64,000 bases of DNA from Macrotis lagotis (taxonomy: Eukaryota > Chordata > Mammalia > Peramelemorphia > Peramelidae): positions 656,544,869-656,608,868 of the forward strand of contig NC_133666.1 in assembly GCF_037893015.1 (NCBI RefSeq), read 5' to 3'. Below are positions 9,966-20,879 of the stretch, piece after piece. Under the pieces are notes generated by a model. The model was not told the DNA's origin. It worked only from the letters and a program-made list of their open reading frames with translations, and did not search any database. The translations under genes and the position numbers were made by a program. The first letter of the stretch is position 1. Every line of letters starts with the position of its first letter.

Positions 9966-10147
9966 CCATCTCTTTCTCTTGATAATCAAGTTAGATACTT
10001 TATCTTGGGGAGACCCAAGGTGACCGGTTCTCCTCTTGTCTCAATATTGTCTTTGTCAGTGATCTCATCCTTCACCTTTAATCTCCTGACTCTAATCTCA
10101 AATTTATAATTAAATTATAATTTACATTCAATCATAGCTAACGAATC
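9966..10147. other. Unassigned sequence
   Basis: No recognisable gene or repeat. Confidence 0.35.
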
Positions 10148-10149
10148 TT

Positions 10150-10298
10150 TTTTTTGGGGGGGCAAGGCAATGGGGCTAAGTGACTTACCCAAGTTAACAC
10201 AGCTAAGTAAGTATTAAGTGTCTGAGGCTGAATTTGAACTCAGGTCCTCCTGACTCCAGGGCCAGTGCTCTATCTCCTGCACTACCTAGTTTCTCCCT
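10150..10298 (-). mobile_element. Type A marsupial SINE
   Basis: GGCAAGGCAATGGGGCTAAG through CTCAGGTCCTCCTGACTCC to the reverse-complemented head ACTACCTAGTTTCTCCC. CTAACGAATC before and CTAACAAATC after look like a diverged target duplication. Confidence 0.9.
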
Positions 10299-10299
10299 A

Positions 10300-10720
10300 A
10301 CAAATCATTTTTTAAACCCAGATCACATTCCAAGCTACGTACCCCAAACCTTTCTCTAATCCCAAACTCCATCCTGATTCCCTCTAGGTACTCTGTGATT
10401 TAGTGACACTGGCTGTTCCTTGAAGGGAGACTCCCCATCTCCCAACTCTGGGCATTTTTTTCTGGTTGTTCGCTGAGTTTAGGAGTCTCTCTATTATGTC
10501 CTGGTTTCTTTCAACACCTAGCTTCTACAAGAACTCTCTCTGATTTTCCTGTTTGTTAATGCCTTTCCTCTGAGGTATTTATCTTGTATATAACTTGCTT
10601 ATCTGTTGTTTGCATATGAACTTCTCCATTAGATTGTAAGCTCCCTGAGGGCAGAGACCATCTTTTTTTGCCTTTCTTTGTATCCCCAGCTCTTGTTTAT
10701 TGACTGGCTTGTTGACCTAT
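10300..10720 (+). mobile_element. L2 fragment
   Basis: From about 10480: ATTAGATTGTAAGCTCCCTG and GGGCAGAGACCATC followed by TTTGTATCCCCAGCTCTTG. Upstream sequence is probably more diverged L2. Confidence 0.65.
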
Positions 10721-10789
10721 TTATTTCCCATGAATCATCACCATATCCTAATAAGACACCTGCTCTACCACCCCAGCCCTAACTGGTGA

Positions 10790-10960
10790 CTACCCTGAGT
10801 TCCTGGCTTCTGATCTGAACTCTACTAGAGTGATATTGGCTAAGTTAAGACCTCTCTGGCCTCAGTTTACCCGTAAAATAAGTGGAATGGAATGAGACTG
10901 GATTTGATGACCCCCAAGGTCTCCTTCAGCTTCTTGCTGCAAGTCTTCCTTCGCTGTAGG
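10790..10960 (+). mobile_element. MIR
   Basis: Diverged MIR: GAACTCTACTAGAGTGATAT, GGCCTCAGTTTACCCGTAAA and GGTCTCCTTCAGCTTC. Confidence 0.55.
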
Positions 10961-10974
10961 CTCAATCTGTCATG

Positions 10975-11460
10975 AGACTTGGGCTTGGAGGAAAGCTTTC
11001 CTCCTTTTCTCCTGGTCCTAATTGCCTGCAGACTGTGTGGAGTGGGAGCAAAGGCATTAATATTCAAAGCCTCCCTCTGGGTCTGCTCTGCCCTTCTGGG
11101 CCCCTGCCCTCCATTCCCCCTCCCCAGCTGGCGCATTAGAATCAGCCTCATTGTTTCCAAGTCTCTCTGGATAAACAGGCTGCCTAGCTCCAGAGCCAAT
11201 GTCAATACGGAGGGAGCTGGGGAGCTGGGCTGGGTTGGGCTGGGCTTCTCTGGGCTGAGCCCCAGAGCTCTCTGCCATGTTGCTATGGGATCCGGTGCTG
11301 GCCTGGAGGTGTCCCAGCGGTCCCCTGGGGGATTTCGTTACCCAGGCTCCTAGCCAGAGCTGCCTGCCTCCACTGGCACACTCCTCTGTCCTGATGTGAC
11401 CTCGGGGGAGCAAAGGAGAAAGGCCTTCTTCTAAGCAGGGGATGAGAAATCTGGAGAGGA
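10975..11460. promoter_or_regulatory. GC-rich repeat-free block, candidate regulatory element
   Basis: No interspersed repeat recognised over almost 500 bp. Contains ATTAATATTCAAAG (11058-11071), GCGCATTAGAATCAGCC, GGATAAACAGGC (FOX-like), a CCAAT and a short tandem GGGCTGGGTTGGGCTGGGCT. ORFs exist on both strands but none resembles a protein family. Function is inference. Confidence 0.35.
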
Positions 11461-11569
11461 AGGGTATCTTGACATGACCCTGAACATCTTGACATGACTA
11501 GTGATTAGAGTCAAAAGGACAAGCTGCCTCAGACTGGCACTGGCATCTCCGGGTCTAAGAGAGCCAGCA

Positions 11570-11730
11570 TGATACCCACAGTGGAAAGAAAGTGAGATTT
11601 AAGAGTCAGGGACCCAGGTGTCAAATTCCAGTTCTGCCATTTCCTTCATGTGGGCCCTTGGGGAATACTTGGTTTCCCCATCTGCAAAACAAGGGGCTAA
11701 GTCTAGATGAGGTCCAAGACATCCTCTGGC
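11570..11730 (+). mobile_element. MIR
   Basis: AGTCAGGGACCCAGGTGTCA, AATTCCAGTTCTGCCATTTC and TTTCCCCATCTGCAAAAC are the MIR central region. Confidence 0.65.
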
Positions 11731-11852
11731 TACAAACCCATGATCCACCCCAAGGAGACCCGGTTTAACATCTAATATCTCAAGGACCAAGAACCAGAAT
11801 CTGTAGGCTTCGTGACTCTCAAGGTGAGTCTGAAAACAACAATCATAAAAGT

Positions 11853-11880
11853 CTGTGTGTGTGTGTGTGTGTGTGTGTGG
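11853..11880. repeat. (GT)n microsatellite
   Basis: About 28 bases of TG repeat. Confidence 0.95.
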
Positions 11881-11989
11881 TGCTCATTTAAGCCACACAA
11901 CTACCTCATCATCCTGATAATTGGAACAGTGACTGGCGAAGGACTGTGATTTCACTGATTTGGAGAAACTTCCTAGAAGAGAAAACTCT

Positions 11990-12260
11990 AAAAATATGAT
12001 TCTACAATGGATAGTCTTAGGAGACTTGTCCAAGGCTCTGAAAAATTAGCAGTACCTGTCTTTGATCTGGCATTTGAACCCAGATGTACAAGCCTTGAGA
12101 CCAATTCTCTATTCACTGTAGCACATTGCCTTTCTCTCCAATCATTGCCTCTATTTTGTTGAGGAGGGAACCAAAGCTCAGAGGATGCCTCACTTAGGAT
12201 TTCACAGAGATAGAGTTTGAAACCAGATTTTCAGGGTCCTTATCTAGGATTCTATTCCCC
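11990..12260 (-). mobile_element. Two adjacent MIR-like fragments
   Basis: CTTGTCCAAGGCTCTG, GGCATTTGAACCCAGATG and CTCTATTCACTGTAGCAC (11990-12130), then GAGGGAACCAAAGCTCAGAG (12140-12260). Confidence 0.5.
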
Positions 12261-13034
12261 ATGCCAAGATGCTGGTACTGTTTGGGGAGCTGTTGGGAGG
12301 ATTGCTCCCTAACAGACTAGAGAGAGGAACCATTGATCAAGTTGGATCCAAAAGACCCGAGAGGTGCCAGGAGGGGGTCTGCCACCTCATCTCCTCAACC
12401 CTTGACCCTCTGTAGGTTGCCATTGCCAGGGGAGCATAGGAATTCTCAGTACTTGGAAGGAATGGATCACTTGGGAGGGAGGTTTGATAAACAGCATATC
12501 TGATTTTCATTCAGATCAATTCTCCAAGTACTTAATTTTGAAAGGTTATAGAAGCATGGAGAATAGAGAGGTAGAATCAAAGCCAACAAGACCTGGGTTC
12601 AAGTCTGCTTTCTTATTGGACATTCTCTAAGAATGTCTTACTCAGTTGCAGGGAAAGCTCCTGACTCACTACTGGGAGGTGGGTGTTCTTCATTTGGCAG
12701 CTCCCTCTGTTAGTGAATTCACATTGATTGAGTGGGTCTAGTTCCTACTCCTAACCTATGTTCCAAACCAAGGGAGGGTCTTGATGAGGTCATGGTGGTG
12801 CTAGAAAGACCAGAAATGAATCTTAAAGGGAGCTTGGGATTCCTAGGAACAGTCTGGGGCAGATTTGAATCCAGGTCTTCCTGACTTCAAGTCAAGCCCC
12901 TATTGAACCAACTAGTCAGTCAGTAAGCATTTATTAAACTCCTGTTATTTGCCACTCACTGTACTAAGTACTGGGCTTGTCCCTACCATTTATAAAGCTT
13001 GTGCTGAGCTATTGGGAAAGACCTGAATAGACCA
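12261..13034. other. Unassigned, with diverged MIR and ancient-repeat pieces
   Basis: Short recognisable bits include a MIR-like stretch near 12560-12605 and AGCATTTATTAAACTCCTG (12925-12975). No gene supported. Confidence 0.35.
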
Positions 13035-13230
13035 TTAAGCTTGAAATGGGGAAGACTGCCTTCAGACACTTGCTAGCTAGGTGACCCTGGGCAAATCACT
13101 TCATCTAGTTTGCTTCAGTTCCTCAGCTATAAAAATGAGCTGGAGAAGATAATGGCAAACCACTCCATGATCTTTGCCAAGAAAACCCCAGATGGGGTGA
13201 TGAAGAGTCAGACAAAACCCAAATGACCAA
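13035..13230 (+). mobile_element. Type B (Mar-1-like) CORE-SINE
   Basis: GGTGACCCTGGGCAAATCAC, GAGCTGGAGAAGATAATGGC, then CAAGAAAACCCCAGATGGGG and GAGTCAGACAAAACCC. Confidence 0.85.
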
Positions 13231-13600
13231 TCAGCAACATGGGAAAGACAACGTTCAACTTTGCTCCTGCCTTCTGGATGGGGTTGTTGGGGTAAGGTAT
13301 TTGATATTGATTCCAAGATGATGTTCTCTCCAATTTATATACCAACAAATATTTATTTCTTAAGGGCTTACTATGTTCTAGGTACTGGGTCAGGAAACAA
13401 GGACAGTGACAAAAAGAAAACAATTCTGGGGGCTGACATTCCTTTCAAATGGGGAAGAAAAGTGTGCATATCTGTTTCTATGCAAAATTAGTTGATGGTA
13501 GTTTTGGGAGAAAGGACACCAACCAATGGGGGTAGAGAGAATAGAGGAAGAATCAGGAAAGACTTCATGGAGCTGGTAGATAACGATAGCATCAAACCAC
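13231..13600 (+). repeat. Ancient dispersed repeat fragment
   Basis: GGGCTTACTATGTTCTAGGT ... GACATTCCTTTCAAATGGGG, then AGGAAAGACTTCATGGAGC. The same order of motifs recurs at 27335-27605, 37440-38140 and 59220-59420, so they belong to one old family whose name I do not assign. Confidence 0.5.
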
Positions 13601-13945
13601 AAAGTCTCAGTTTCATAGAGTTATGTCTGAACCAGAAAGCCTCTAGTCTAACTTCCTCCTTTGACAGATGGGGAAATTGAGAACCAAAAAGACTGTGACT
13701 TGTTCAGAGGCAGACAGAGTAGATGGCAGAGTTTGCATTTGAATTCTTCATTTCGTTGGGATTTCACATCTCCCATCCTCATCTTTCTTCTTACCTTCTC
13801 TGTAAGGCAGAGGCAATGAGCCCCATTTTACAGAAGGGGATACTAAGACTCAGACCCAGTTAGGAGCTCCAAAAATGATAGCAGAAATGAACCTGGAGCC
13901 CAGGGTCTGGATGGCATTGCTGCCTGCCTTCCGACTTTGCTAACC
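13600..13945 (-). mobile_element. Two MIR-like fragments
   Basis: GACAGATGGGGAAATTGAG (to 13760) and CCCCATTTTACAGAAGGGG (13800-13940), each followed by reverse-oriented MIR body. Confidence 0.55.
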
Positions 13946-13949
13946 TTGC

Positions 13950-14240
13950 ACCTTTACAAATTAACAGGAAGCCCAGGTGTTGGACTTAGCAGAAATGAAG
14001 ACCAGCCCACCCAGTGGTACAGCATCCTTCCTCCCACTTGGTGTTTCCTCTTCCTTGCTCATCCTGGTGTGGTGTTTCCATGACACAGGAACCAAGAGGA
14101 GGATAAATATTTAATAATGGAAACCACCTGATATTTCCAACTTGGAAAGCAAACCCAAGGACACAGTAAGCGTGCTAAGAGACACCTCTCACACAAACCT
14201 GCCCTTTCCTAGGCTTAGAAAAGAGAAAGATTTTAGTGAC
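13950..14240. other. Repeat-free AT-rich stretch
   Basis: Contains AGGATAAATATTTAATAATGG and a CACCTGATATTTCC context. No repeat or ORF recognised; a weak regulatory candidate. Confidence 0.3.
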
Positions 14241-14739
14241 AAGCATTTAAGGTGAGATTGGCAGTGTAGTCCAATGGGGAGAGTCAGACTCTAGAACTGG
14301 CTTGGCTAATGACTTGTCGTGGAACCTTGGTCAAGTCCCCTCCCATCCCCACCTCCACTCCTACCTGGATTTCAACTTCCTCCTATGTAATATGAGGAGT
14401 ATGGACAAGATTCAATTCGATTCAGCAAACACTGACAATGCATGCTGCCTTACACACTCTTGTCTCTGAGGTTCTGTCTACCTCTGAGATGAGACTGGTC
14501 AATGGAATACTCTGTAAACATTTAACTTCAGCAAAATTTACACATTGTCAATAAGGCAATTTATTAAGCATAAAGTGTTCCTATTTGGTTCTATCTAGAA
14601 GCAATGTTGACCTGGTCAGGGCTTGGAATCAGCTCTTCTGGACATTGAGGCAATCTCCTCCTTCCACTGCTTAGATCCCAGTTAGGGATGAGTTCAGCTC
14701 CATTTACCACCTTTTCAGTGGTACAGGTAGAAAGTCAGG
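14241..14739. other. Diverged MIR plus unassigned DNA
   Basis: 14250-14420 shows a degraded MIR ('GACTTGTCGTGGAACCTTGG'). The rest is unassigned. Confidence 0.35.
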
Positions 14740-15290
14740 TTATATTTCATCATGTTACTCCCCTGCTTTAGAAGCTCAATGGCTCCCTATTACCTCTAGA
14801 ATGAAATAAAAAAAAAAAACCTCTAATACTGAAAGCCAGAAATTTTCTGGGAAATGTTTAACAACAAAAGCAGAACACATTTTTAAATTTAATCTTCATG
14901 TTCTCCAACACTTTCTTAAGTCCAGATAATCAACAAAACCATATCAAACTTTGATTTGTATCCTGCCAATTTCCCAAAGCATAAATGCTGGCTGAAAATT
15001 TAACAATCAGCTTACTAGGAGATGGTTCCAGATGCTCCTGTAAAAACCCTTTACAATCTGGCTCAGCCTACCTTCTCAAGCTCATGACCCATTATCCTCT
15101 CTTCCAACCTCTCCCCAAGTGCTTTCCATTCCAGGCAAACTGACCTATTTGGCACTGGTTGTCCCCCAGGCCTGGAACAGCCCCCTCTTCCCCTCTAACT
15201 CCTGTTGTCCTTGGTTACTGTCATAACTCAGCTCAATTAACTCCCTCCATAAAAGGCTTTTACTGATCCAATCCAACAAACATTGAGTGC
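14740..15290 (+). mobile_element. L2 LINE, interrupted
   Basis: Left part: TTACTCCCCTGCTTTAGAAG and GCTCCCTATTACCTCTAGAA. Right part: CCTTTACAATCTGGCTCAGC, CAGGCAAACTGACCTATTTG and GGCCTGGAACAGCCCCC. Between them lies a foreign 204 bp block (14837-15040). Confidence 0.8.
14837..15040. mobile_element. hAT-like non-autonomous element inserted in L2
   Basis: A 204 bp block splits an otherwise collinear L2. It is homologous to 50742-50970: both share AATCAACAAAAC, CTTTGATTTGTA-like and TTTAACAATCAGC motifs in the same order. Ends are CAG...CTG. The 8 bp flanks match poorly, so the superfamily is tentative. Confidence 0.55.
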
Positions 15291-15312
15291 CTACTATGTG
15301 CAGTTGGTGACC

Positions 15313-15540
15313 CATGGGTGGATAGAGCACCAGGCCTGGAGTCAGGAAGACCTGAGTTCAGATCTGACCTCAGACACTTTATTGGCTGTGTGACCCTGGG
15401 CAAGTCACTTAACCCTATCTGCCTCAGTTTCTTCATCTGTAAAATGATCTGGAGAAGGAAATGGCAAATCCCTCCAGTATCTCTATCAAGAAAACTTCAA
15501 CAGGGGTCATGAACAGTTGAATATGACTGAACAACAACAT
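15313..15540 (+). mobile_element. Type B (Mar-1-like) CORE-SINE
   Basis: GGGTGGATAGAGCACCAGGC head, GTGTGACCCTGGGCAAGTCA, GGAGAAGGAAATGGCAAATC and GACTGAACAACAACA tail. Confidence 0.92.
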
Positions 15541-16035
15541 GTGCTAGGCATCTGGGATATAATTTAAAAGGAAAAAAAAAGACATTCTATGCTACCAAGG
15601 CATTTACAATCTAATGAAGTCTGACTCTCCCCATTGGATTGCCCTACCTCTTACCTAAATTTACCATTTACACACAAAAATGAGGCAGAAAGGTGGTAGG
15701 GAATGAGATATCTGGCAAGGAGACTTGTTGTTACATGAAGTTGAAACCAGATGTGGATGCAGAGTAGAGTGATCTGAGAGGCCAGTTTCTGTCCTCTTTA
15801 AAGGAAGGCATTGGTTTCTTCTTTCACCTTCCAATCAGAGAGTTGAATTATCTGATCATTGTTAGTGCCTGCCCTCCTCAAACTATCTTGTATTCATCCT
15901 GAGAATAGACCATATATTCTTTTGCCCCTATTTGTCTCCCCCATTAGAATCTAAGCTCCTCCGGTTCCTTTGCTGAACCTAGCATAATGTCTGGTATACA
16001 GTAAGTGCTTAATAAAGGCTTGCTGATTGATGTGT
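15541..16035 (+). mobile_element. L2 and ancient repeat fragments
   Basis: 15545-15615 is the ancient 'GCATTTACAATCTAATGAAG' repeat. 15870-16035 ends as L2: TAGCATAATGTCTGGTATAC, AGTAAGTGCTTAATAAAGGC. Confidence 0.6.
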
Positions 16036-16089
16036 ATTCCTCATGCTGGATATCCTAACCAGAGCCTGGAATGTTCTCTTTCCTTATCT

Positions 16090-16252
16090 CCAAGTCCAGT
16101 GGTCAGATATGAATCAGGATGATAGTCCTGGCAATCAGGGTTAAGGGACTTGTCCAAGGTCACACAGCTAGTAAGTATCTGAGGCCAGATTTGAATTCAG
16201 GTCATTCTGACTTCAGGGCCATGCTCTACCCACTGTGCCATCTAGCTGCCTG
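16090..16252 (-). mobile_element. Type C SINE, truncated
   Basis: GTCAGATATGAATCAGGATG, GTCACACAGCTAGTAAGTAT and CCACTGTGCCATCTAGCTGC. The distal type C 3' domain is missing. Confidence 0.8.
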
Positions 16253-16274
16253 TTCTATTTCTTTATTTTTTTAA

Positions 16275-16418
16275 AAAAAATTATTTAAAGCAATGGGGTT
16301 AAGTGACTTGCCCAAGGTCACTCATCTAGGTAATTATTGAGTATCTGAGGGTGGATTTGAACTCAGGTTCTCCTGACTCCATGGTCCGTGTTCTATGCAC
16401 TGAGTCACCTAGCTGCCC
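16275..16418 (-). mobile_element. Type A marsupial SINE
   Basis: AAGCAATGGGGTTAAGTGAC, TGAACTCAGGTTCTCCTGAC and CACCTAGCTGCCC. It lies tandem to the type C copy, same orientation. Confidence 0.9.
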
Positions 16419-16861
16419 ATAGCTTCCTATTCTAACAAAAAGATAGACAATCCCTGCCCTTAAGGAACTTACTTTCTAGTGGAAAAAATAACTCATAAAA
16501 TGAATGGAAAAGGAATGGGAGTACCCCTTGAAAGGGTAAGGTCTAGAAGGAGTCTGTGTAGTCAAGCTGATTTGGATTTTGAGGGGCATGGGTGGCATGA
16601 GTGCTTCTTCAAATAGGGTTGCAGGACTAATGCTCCAATCATAGGAGGCCAGCGGGGGTGGGTGGTGGATGCCTTGCCCATATGTAGCCTGCAGATGTAG
16701 AGACTGAGAAATGGAAAAGTTAGGAGCAACACTGAATTCTGTAGAGTTACCTGGGACCCTGAGAGATTAGCTATCTTGCCCAGATCACAAAGTCAGTATG
16801 TATCAGAGGCAGGACTTGAACCCAACCTCCTAGAATCAGTGCCAGCTCTCTAATCACCTTG
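16419..16861. other. Ancient repeat and MIR-like remnants
   Basis: CAATCCCTGCCCTTAAGGAA (16450-16520) belongs to the dispersed old repeat; 16690-16860 is MIR-like in minus orientation. Confidence 0.4.
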
Positions 16862-17065
16862 TGCACATTTGTTCAGTTTTATCTGACTCCATCTGGGGTT
16901 TTCTTGACAAGGATGTAGGAGTAGTTTCCTTCTCCAATTCATTTTATAGAGGGGGAAACTGAGGCCCGGTTATATGACTGACCCAGGGACAGACAGCCAG
17001 GAAGCATTTGAAGCTGGATTTGTACTCAGGCTTTCTTGACTCCAAGTCCTGTATTCTCCTAGCTG
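16862..17065 (-). mobile_element. Type B (Mar-1-like) CORE-SINE
   Basis: TCTGGGGTTTTCTTGACAAG, AGTTTCCTTCTCCAATTCAT and GGGGAAACTGAGGCCCGG in minus orientation. Confidence 0.85.
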
Positions 17066-17581
17066 CCCCCACTCATAGCCCTTAGTAAAGGGTTTATCTA
17101 ATGGAACAGAAGCTAAAATAGAAGTTTTTCCTCATGATATGGTGGAAAGAAAGAGATGCTTGGGTTCAAATCACAACTCCACCATGTCAGACCACCTATA
17201 CAAGCCTAGAATTCAGCACTCAGAGACCTGACAGACCTTGTTCCCTTGCCAGGGAAGACTCAGAGAGGCAGGAAGTGGCAGGGCTGGGTTTTGAACTCAG
17301 ACTGACTAGTTTGGCTAGGAGGTTCTCTAAAGTGTACGATAAACCGAAAATGGGAGGCACTTAAGCCAAGATTGAGAAATCCATTCACCCAGAGGGGAAA
17401 ACAAAAGACTCAGGGCTGACTTTCAAGGAGTATAGCTGAGCCAGTTTGGGGAATAACCCTCTACTAACACCAGCTGGACCCTGCCCCCAACTGCCCCTTC
17501 AGCATCCCTAGCCCAGGCTGGGAGTCTCATTCAGTTCATCTAATGAGGATGCTCTTAGGAGAGGAAAGCGAACTCTGAATG

Positions 17582-17582
<1 letters not shown>
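17066..17582. other. Unassigned, MIR-like at 17130-17310
   Basis: Diverged MIR motifs; no supported gene. Confidence 0.35.

Positions 17583-17618
<36 letters not shown>
17583..17618. repeat. (GT)n microsatellite
   Basis: Eighteen uninterrupted TG units. Confidence 0.95.
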
Positions 17619-17620
<2 letters not shown>

Positions 17621-17814
17621 GCTCCATAAGAATCAGTAGTCTAACATGACAGCCCATAATTAAGAGAAGCATAGTATTTAGGAGTAAGGTGTGCCGCCCT
17701 GATCAGCTCACAACCAGAGTGTTGAGTTTAGTGGTCAGGGCCCCAGTTTATTTTTACTTTAAGAATCCTTTTATTGGTAGCTTTCATTTTTATATCCTCT
17801 TCATTTCTGAAGAA

Positions 17815-18046
17815 ACATCTACCTCTCTCTGTCTCTGTCTCTCTCCCTCCCTCTCCCTCCTTTACCTGCCACATATATCTGTCTTTCCCCCTCTCTATCC
17901 TTTTATTGCTCTCTTTCTCTCTCCTTTCTTCTCTCTCCTCTTCCTCACTCCCCTTCCTCTCTCTTTCATGTATGTCTGTCTGCCTATCAATCTATTAAAC
18001 AGTCTATAAACTATCTGGTCTATCTAGTGCCTGCTATCTTTTCTGC

Positions 18047-18079
<33 letters not shown>

Positions 18080-18465
18080 CAATCATCCATCCATTCAATT
18101 ATTTATATATCCATTCATCTATGTAACTATCTTCTGTCTAGTCTATCCATATCCACCCATCTATCTATCCATCTATCTACCTGTCTATTCATCCAATTAT
18201 CCATCCCTCCATCCCTCCATCTATCCATCCATCCATCCATCCATCCATCCATCCATCCATCCATTCATCCATCCATCCATCCATTTGTCTATCCATCTGT
18301 CTGCCTGTCCATCTATCTATCCAATCAACCATCCATTCAATTATCTATGTATCATTCACTTATTTATCAATGTAACTATCTTCTGTCTAGTCTATCCATA
18401 TCTATCTATCATCTATCATTTAATCTGCCTATCTACCTATCTGTCTGTCTATCTATCTCTCTATC

Positions 18466-18535
<70 letters not shown>

Positions 18536-18540
18536 ATCTC
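17815..18540. repeat. Compound pyrimidine/tetranucleotide satellite
   Basis: A CT-rich stretch (17820-17970), degenerate TCTA/TCCA (17980-18470), pure (ATCC)n at about 18220-18282 and a pure (ATCT)n run of about 60 bp ending 18535. Two larger units repeat: the CAATCATCCATCCATTCAATTA-type start and TAACTATCTTCTGTCTAGTC occur at both ~18080-18140 and ~18330-18400. The 175-codon ORF is a translation of this array, not a gene. Confidence 0.95.
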
Positions 18541-18559
18541 CCCATCTCACCTAGACTGG

Positions 18560-18965
18560 AAATGCAGGGGCATGCTCTCACTATGGATGGAATTGGAAGC
18601 TTTAACCTATCCCATTAGGCAATCCATCCATCCTCTTAAGGTCTCAACATATTAACAACAAACTCAGTGCAGAGTTGCCTTTAAACCTACTGAAGAGGTC
18701 AGAACTTTAAAACTCCAAACTTCCAAACCCTTACCTCTGCAAAAAAAGGGAATTTTCTCATATATTCTTTGGTTCTAATCTTGGTCATTATAATTACACA
18801 GTGATCAATTTTTTCTTTTTTTTTCTTCCCATGTCCCTTTTTGCAGTCATTGGGCATGTCATTTGGTTCTGCCTGCTTTAATCTGAATTAATGCACATAA
18901 AATTTCCCATGCTCCTCTGAATTCTTCAGTCAGCCTTTTTTTAACTGGACAGGATCATTTAAGAA
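18560..18965. other. Unassigned; weak antisense L1 similarity
   Basis: TTAATCTGAATTAATGCAC and CATGCTCCTCTGAATTCTTC (18870-18925) resemble antisense L1 3' sequence. The remainder is unassigned. Confidence 0.35.
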
Positions 18966-19660
18966 GGGCATCATTAGCTGGAGAACCTAGAGAGGAAGGT
19001 AACAAGGATGGAGTTAAAAGGAGCAAATGAAGCAATTGGGGATGTTTACTGTGGAGAAGAGAACACTCATTCATGACTAGCAACTACCTGTGGCAATGGA
19101 TAGAGCCTGGGGCTTGGAGTCAAGAAGACATGAATTCAAATCCAACTTCAAACTCTGACTAGCCATGTGAACCCTGGCAAGTCACTTAATCACTGTCTGC
19201 CTCAGTTTCCTCATCTGTTAGGGTTGTTATGAAGCTAAAATGAGCTGAAATATGTCAAGTGCTTTGTAGACGTTAAAGTCTTTTATAAATACTGGCTAAT
19301 AATAATGACTACCAAGACTGGAAAGACTGTCACCATGTCAGTTCTTTTCGTGTTACCCTTTTTTTGTATCTGGTTCAGGAGGTGCTTACTGTTTGTTGAT
19401 TGACTGAATGACTGACCTCAGAGGACAGAACTAGGAGCCCTGTGTGGAAGCTGCTAAGAAGCAGATTTCATTCTACACAGCATAAGAAAAAACTACCTTA
19501 CACTTAGAATTATCCCAGAGGGACCTGAGCTGGCTCAGAAGGTAGCAGCACCGGGGTCTCCCAAGGGGCCTTTGAACAAAAGCTGGATGGCCACTTGTCG
19601 GCTATAGAGTGGAAAAGAGAGACTCTGAAGAGCCTTCCAGCCCAGACAGTTTATGACTGA
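18966..19660 (+). mobile_element. CR1/L3 LINE interrupted by a MIR/SINE and L2 piece
   Basis: Sense L3 motifs GGATGTTTACTGTGGAGAAG (about 19040) and, after the interruption, CAGAACTAGGAGCCCTGTG (19427), CCCAAGGGGCCTTTGAAC and GGATGGCCACTTGTCGG (to 19655). Between them are a MIR-class SINE (19080-19320) and an L2 tail (19330-19410). Confidence 0.65.
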
Positions 19661-19756
19661 AGATCAGAAAAAGGGGAATCTGAAGGAAAGGGAAAAACTT
19701 CTGGGTGAAAAACCCCCCAACCTACCTCTCTACCTCCTCCATCCCTCTTTCTCAAT

Positions 19757-19990
19757 GAATAATAATAGCCTACATTTATATAGTGCTTATTATGGGCCAG
19801 GCATGCAAATATTATCTCATTTGATCCTCATAACAATTCTGGGAAGTGGAGGTTATTATTATTATTATTATCATCCCCATTTTATAGCTAGGGAAACTGA
19901 CTTGCTCGGCTAATTGTCTGAAGCTAGATTTGAACTCACGTTTTCCTGATTCCATATCCTATGTTCTACTCGCTATACCGCTTAACTGCC
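19757..19990 (-). mobile_element. MIR, nearly full length
   Basis: AATAATAGCCTACATTTATA, GCATGCAAATATTATCTCAT, CCCATTTTATAGCTAGGG and GTTCTACTCGCTATACCGC; (TTA)n expansion inside. Confidence 0.8.
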
Positions 19991-20029
19991 CAGTTCACTT
20001 AACTAATTTTGTAGAGAGACACCCAATTA

Positions 20030-20700
20030 GTTGCTCCAATCTATTATTCTAACTCCATATCATTTCTCATGTACATCTTCCTCTCTCCATCTACACTGGC
20101 ACCATCCCAGCTAAGACCTTTATTACTTCTCACTTGGATTATTGCAATAGCCTCCCAGTTGATCCCCCTACATCCACTCCCACCCCTCTCCAAGCAATTC
20201 TCCATAAAACTGCCACATGTTATATTTCTAAGGTGGAAATGCAACTCCCCAGTTTTAGTAGCTCTCTTTGGCTTCTAAGATAGAAAACAAGCAACTGTTT
20301 GCCATTTAATCTTTCACAATCAGACTTCAGTCTCTCTTTTCAGATTGATTGCATAGCACTCCTTGTCACACATACTTGTCATCTTAACCAATCTGTCCTA
20401 CTGTGCTCGTCTCCCACCTCCTTACTTTTGCACAGTCTATCTTCAGTGCCTAGAATGGTCTCTCTTCATCTCCACTTCTTGGAATCCCCAGCTTCCTTTG
20501 AGACTCAGCTCTCTCCTCCCTCCCAACTTGTTAGCACTCTCCCCAAACCAATTACCTTGTATATTTTGTGTCTGTGATGTTCAAAAGAATATAAGCTCTT
20601 TGAAGGTAGGTATTGCTTCATTTTTGTCTTATCTCCCCGGAACCTAGTGCATCGCCTGGAACATAGATAATTTTCAATGAATATTTCTTGAATGGAATAG
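20030..20700 (+). mobile_element. Long L2 3' region
   Basis: Collinear over about 670 bp: CACTTGGATTATTGCAATAG, CTCCCAGTTGATCCCCCTAC, a CTCTTTGGCTTCTAAG region, TGAGACTCAGCTCTCTCC and the CCTGGAACATAGATAA terminus. The 92- and 94-codon ORFs here are L2-derived and not coding. Confidence 0.8.
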
Positions 20701-20879
20701 AAGAGAATTCTTGGGAAGCATGAGCTTTATGTTTTACCCAGATTCTTCTGCCACCGTGTAAACTTCTGGAGATGGAGCTATAACCAGGGCGGGGCAAGTA
20801 GGGCTTTATTCCAGGGCACCAAAATTCAGAAACCACAAACATTTTAAAGGATCTTAAAAGATTTTTGCAATTTGCTATC

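Noticed and set aside
18027..18655. 175- and 102-codon ORFs rich in Ser-Ile-Tyr-Leu
   Set aside because: They are direct translations of a TCTA/TCCA tetranucleotide array, which lacks stops in these frames.
20299..20647. 92- and 94-codon ORFs
   Set aside because: Both lie within an L2 LINE copy and overlap in different frames.
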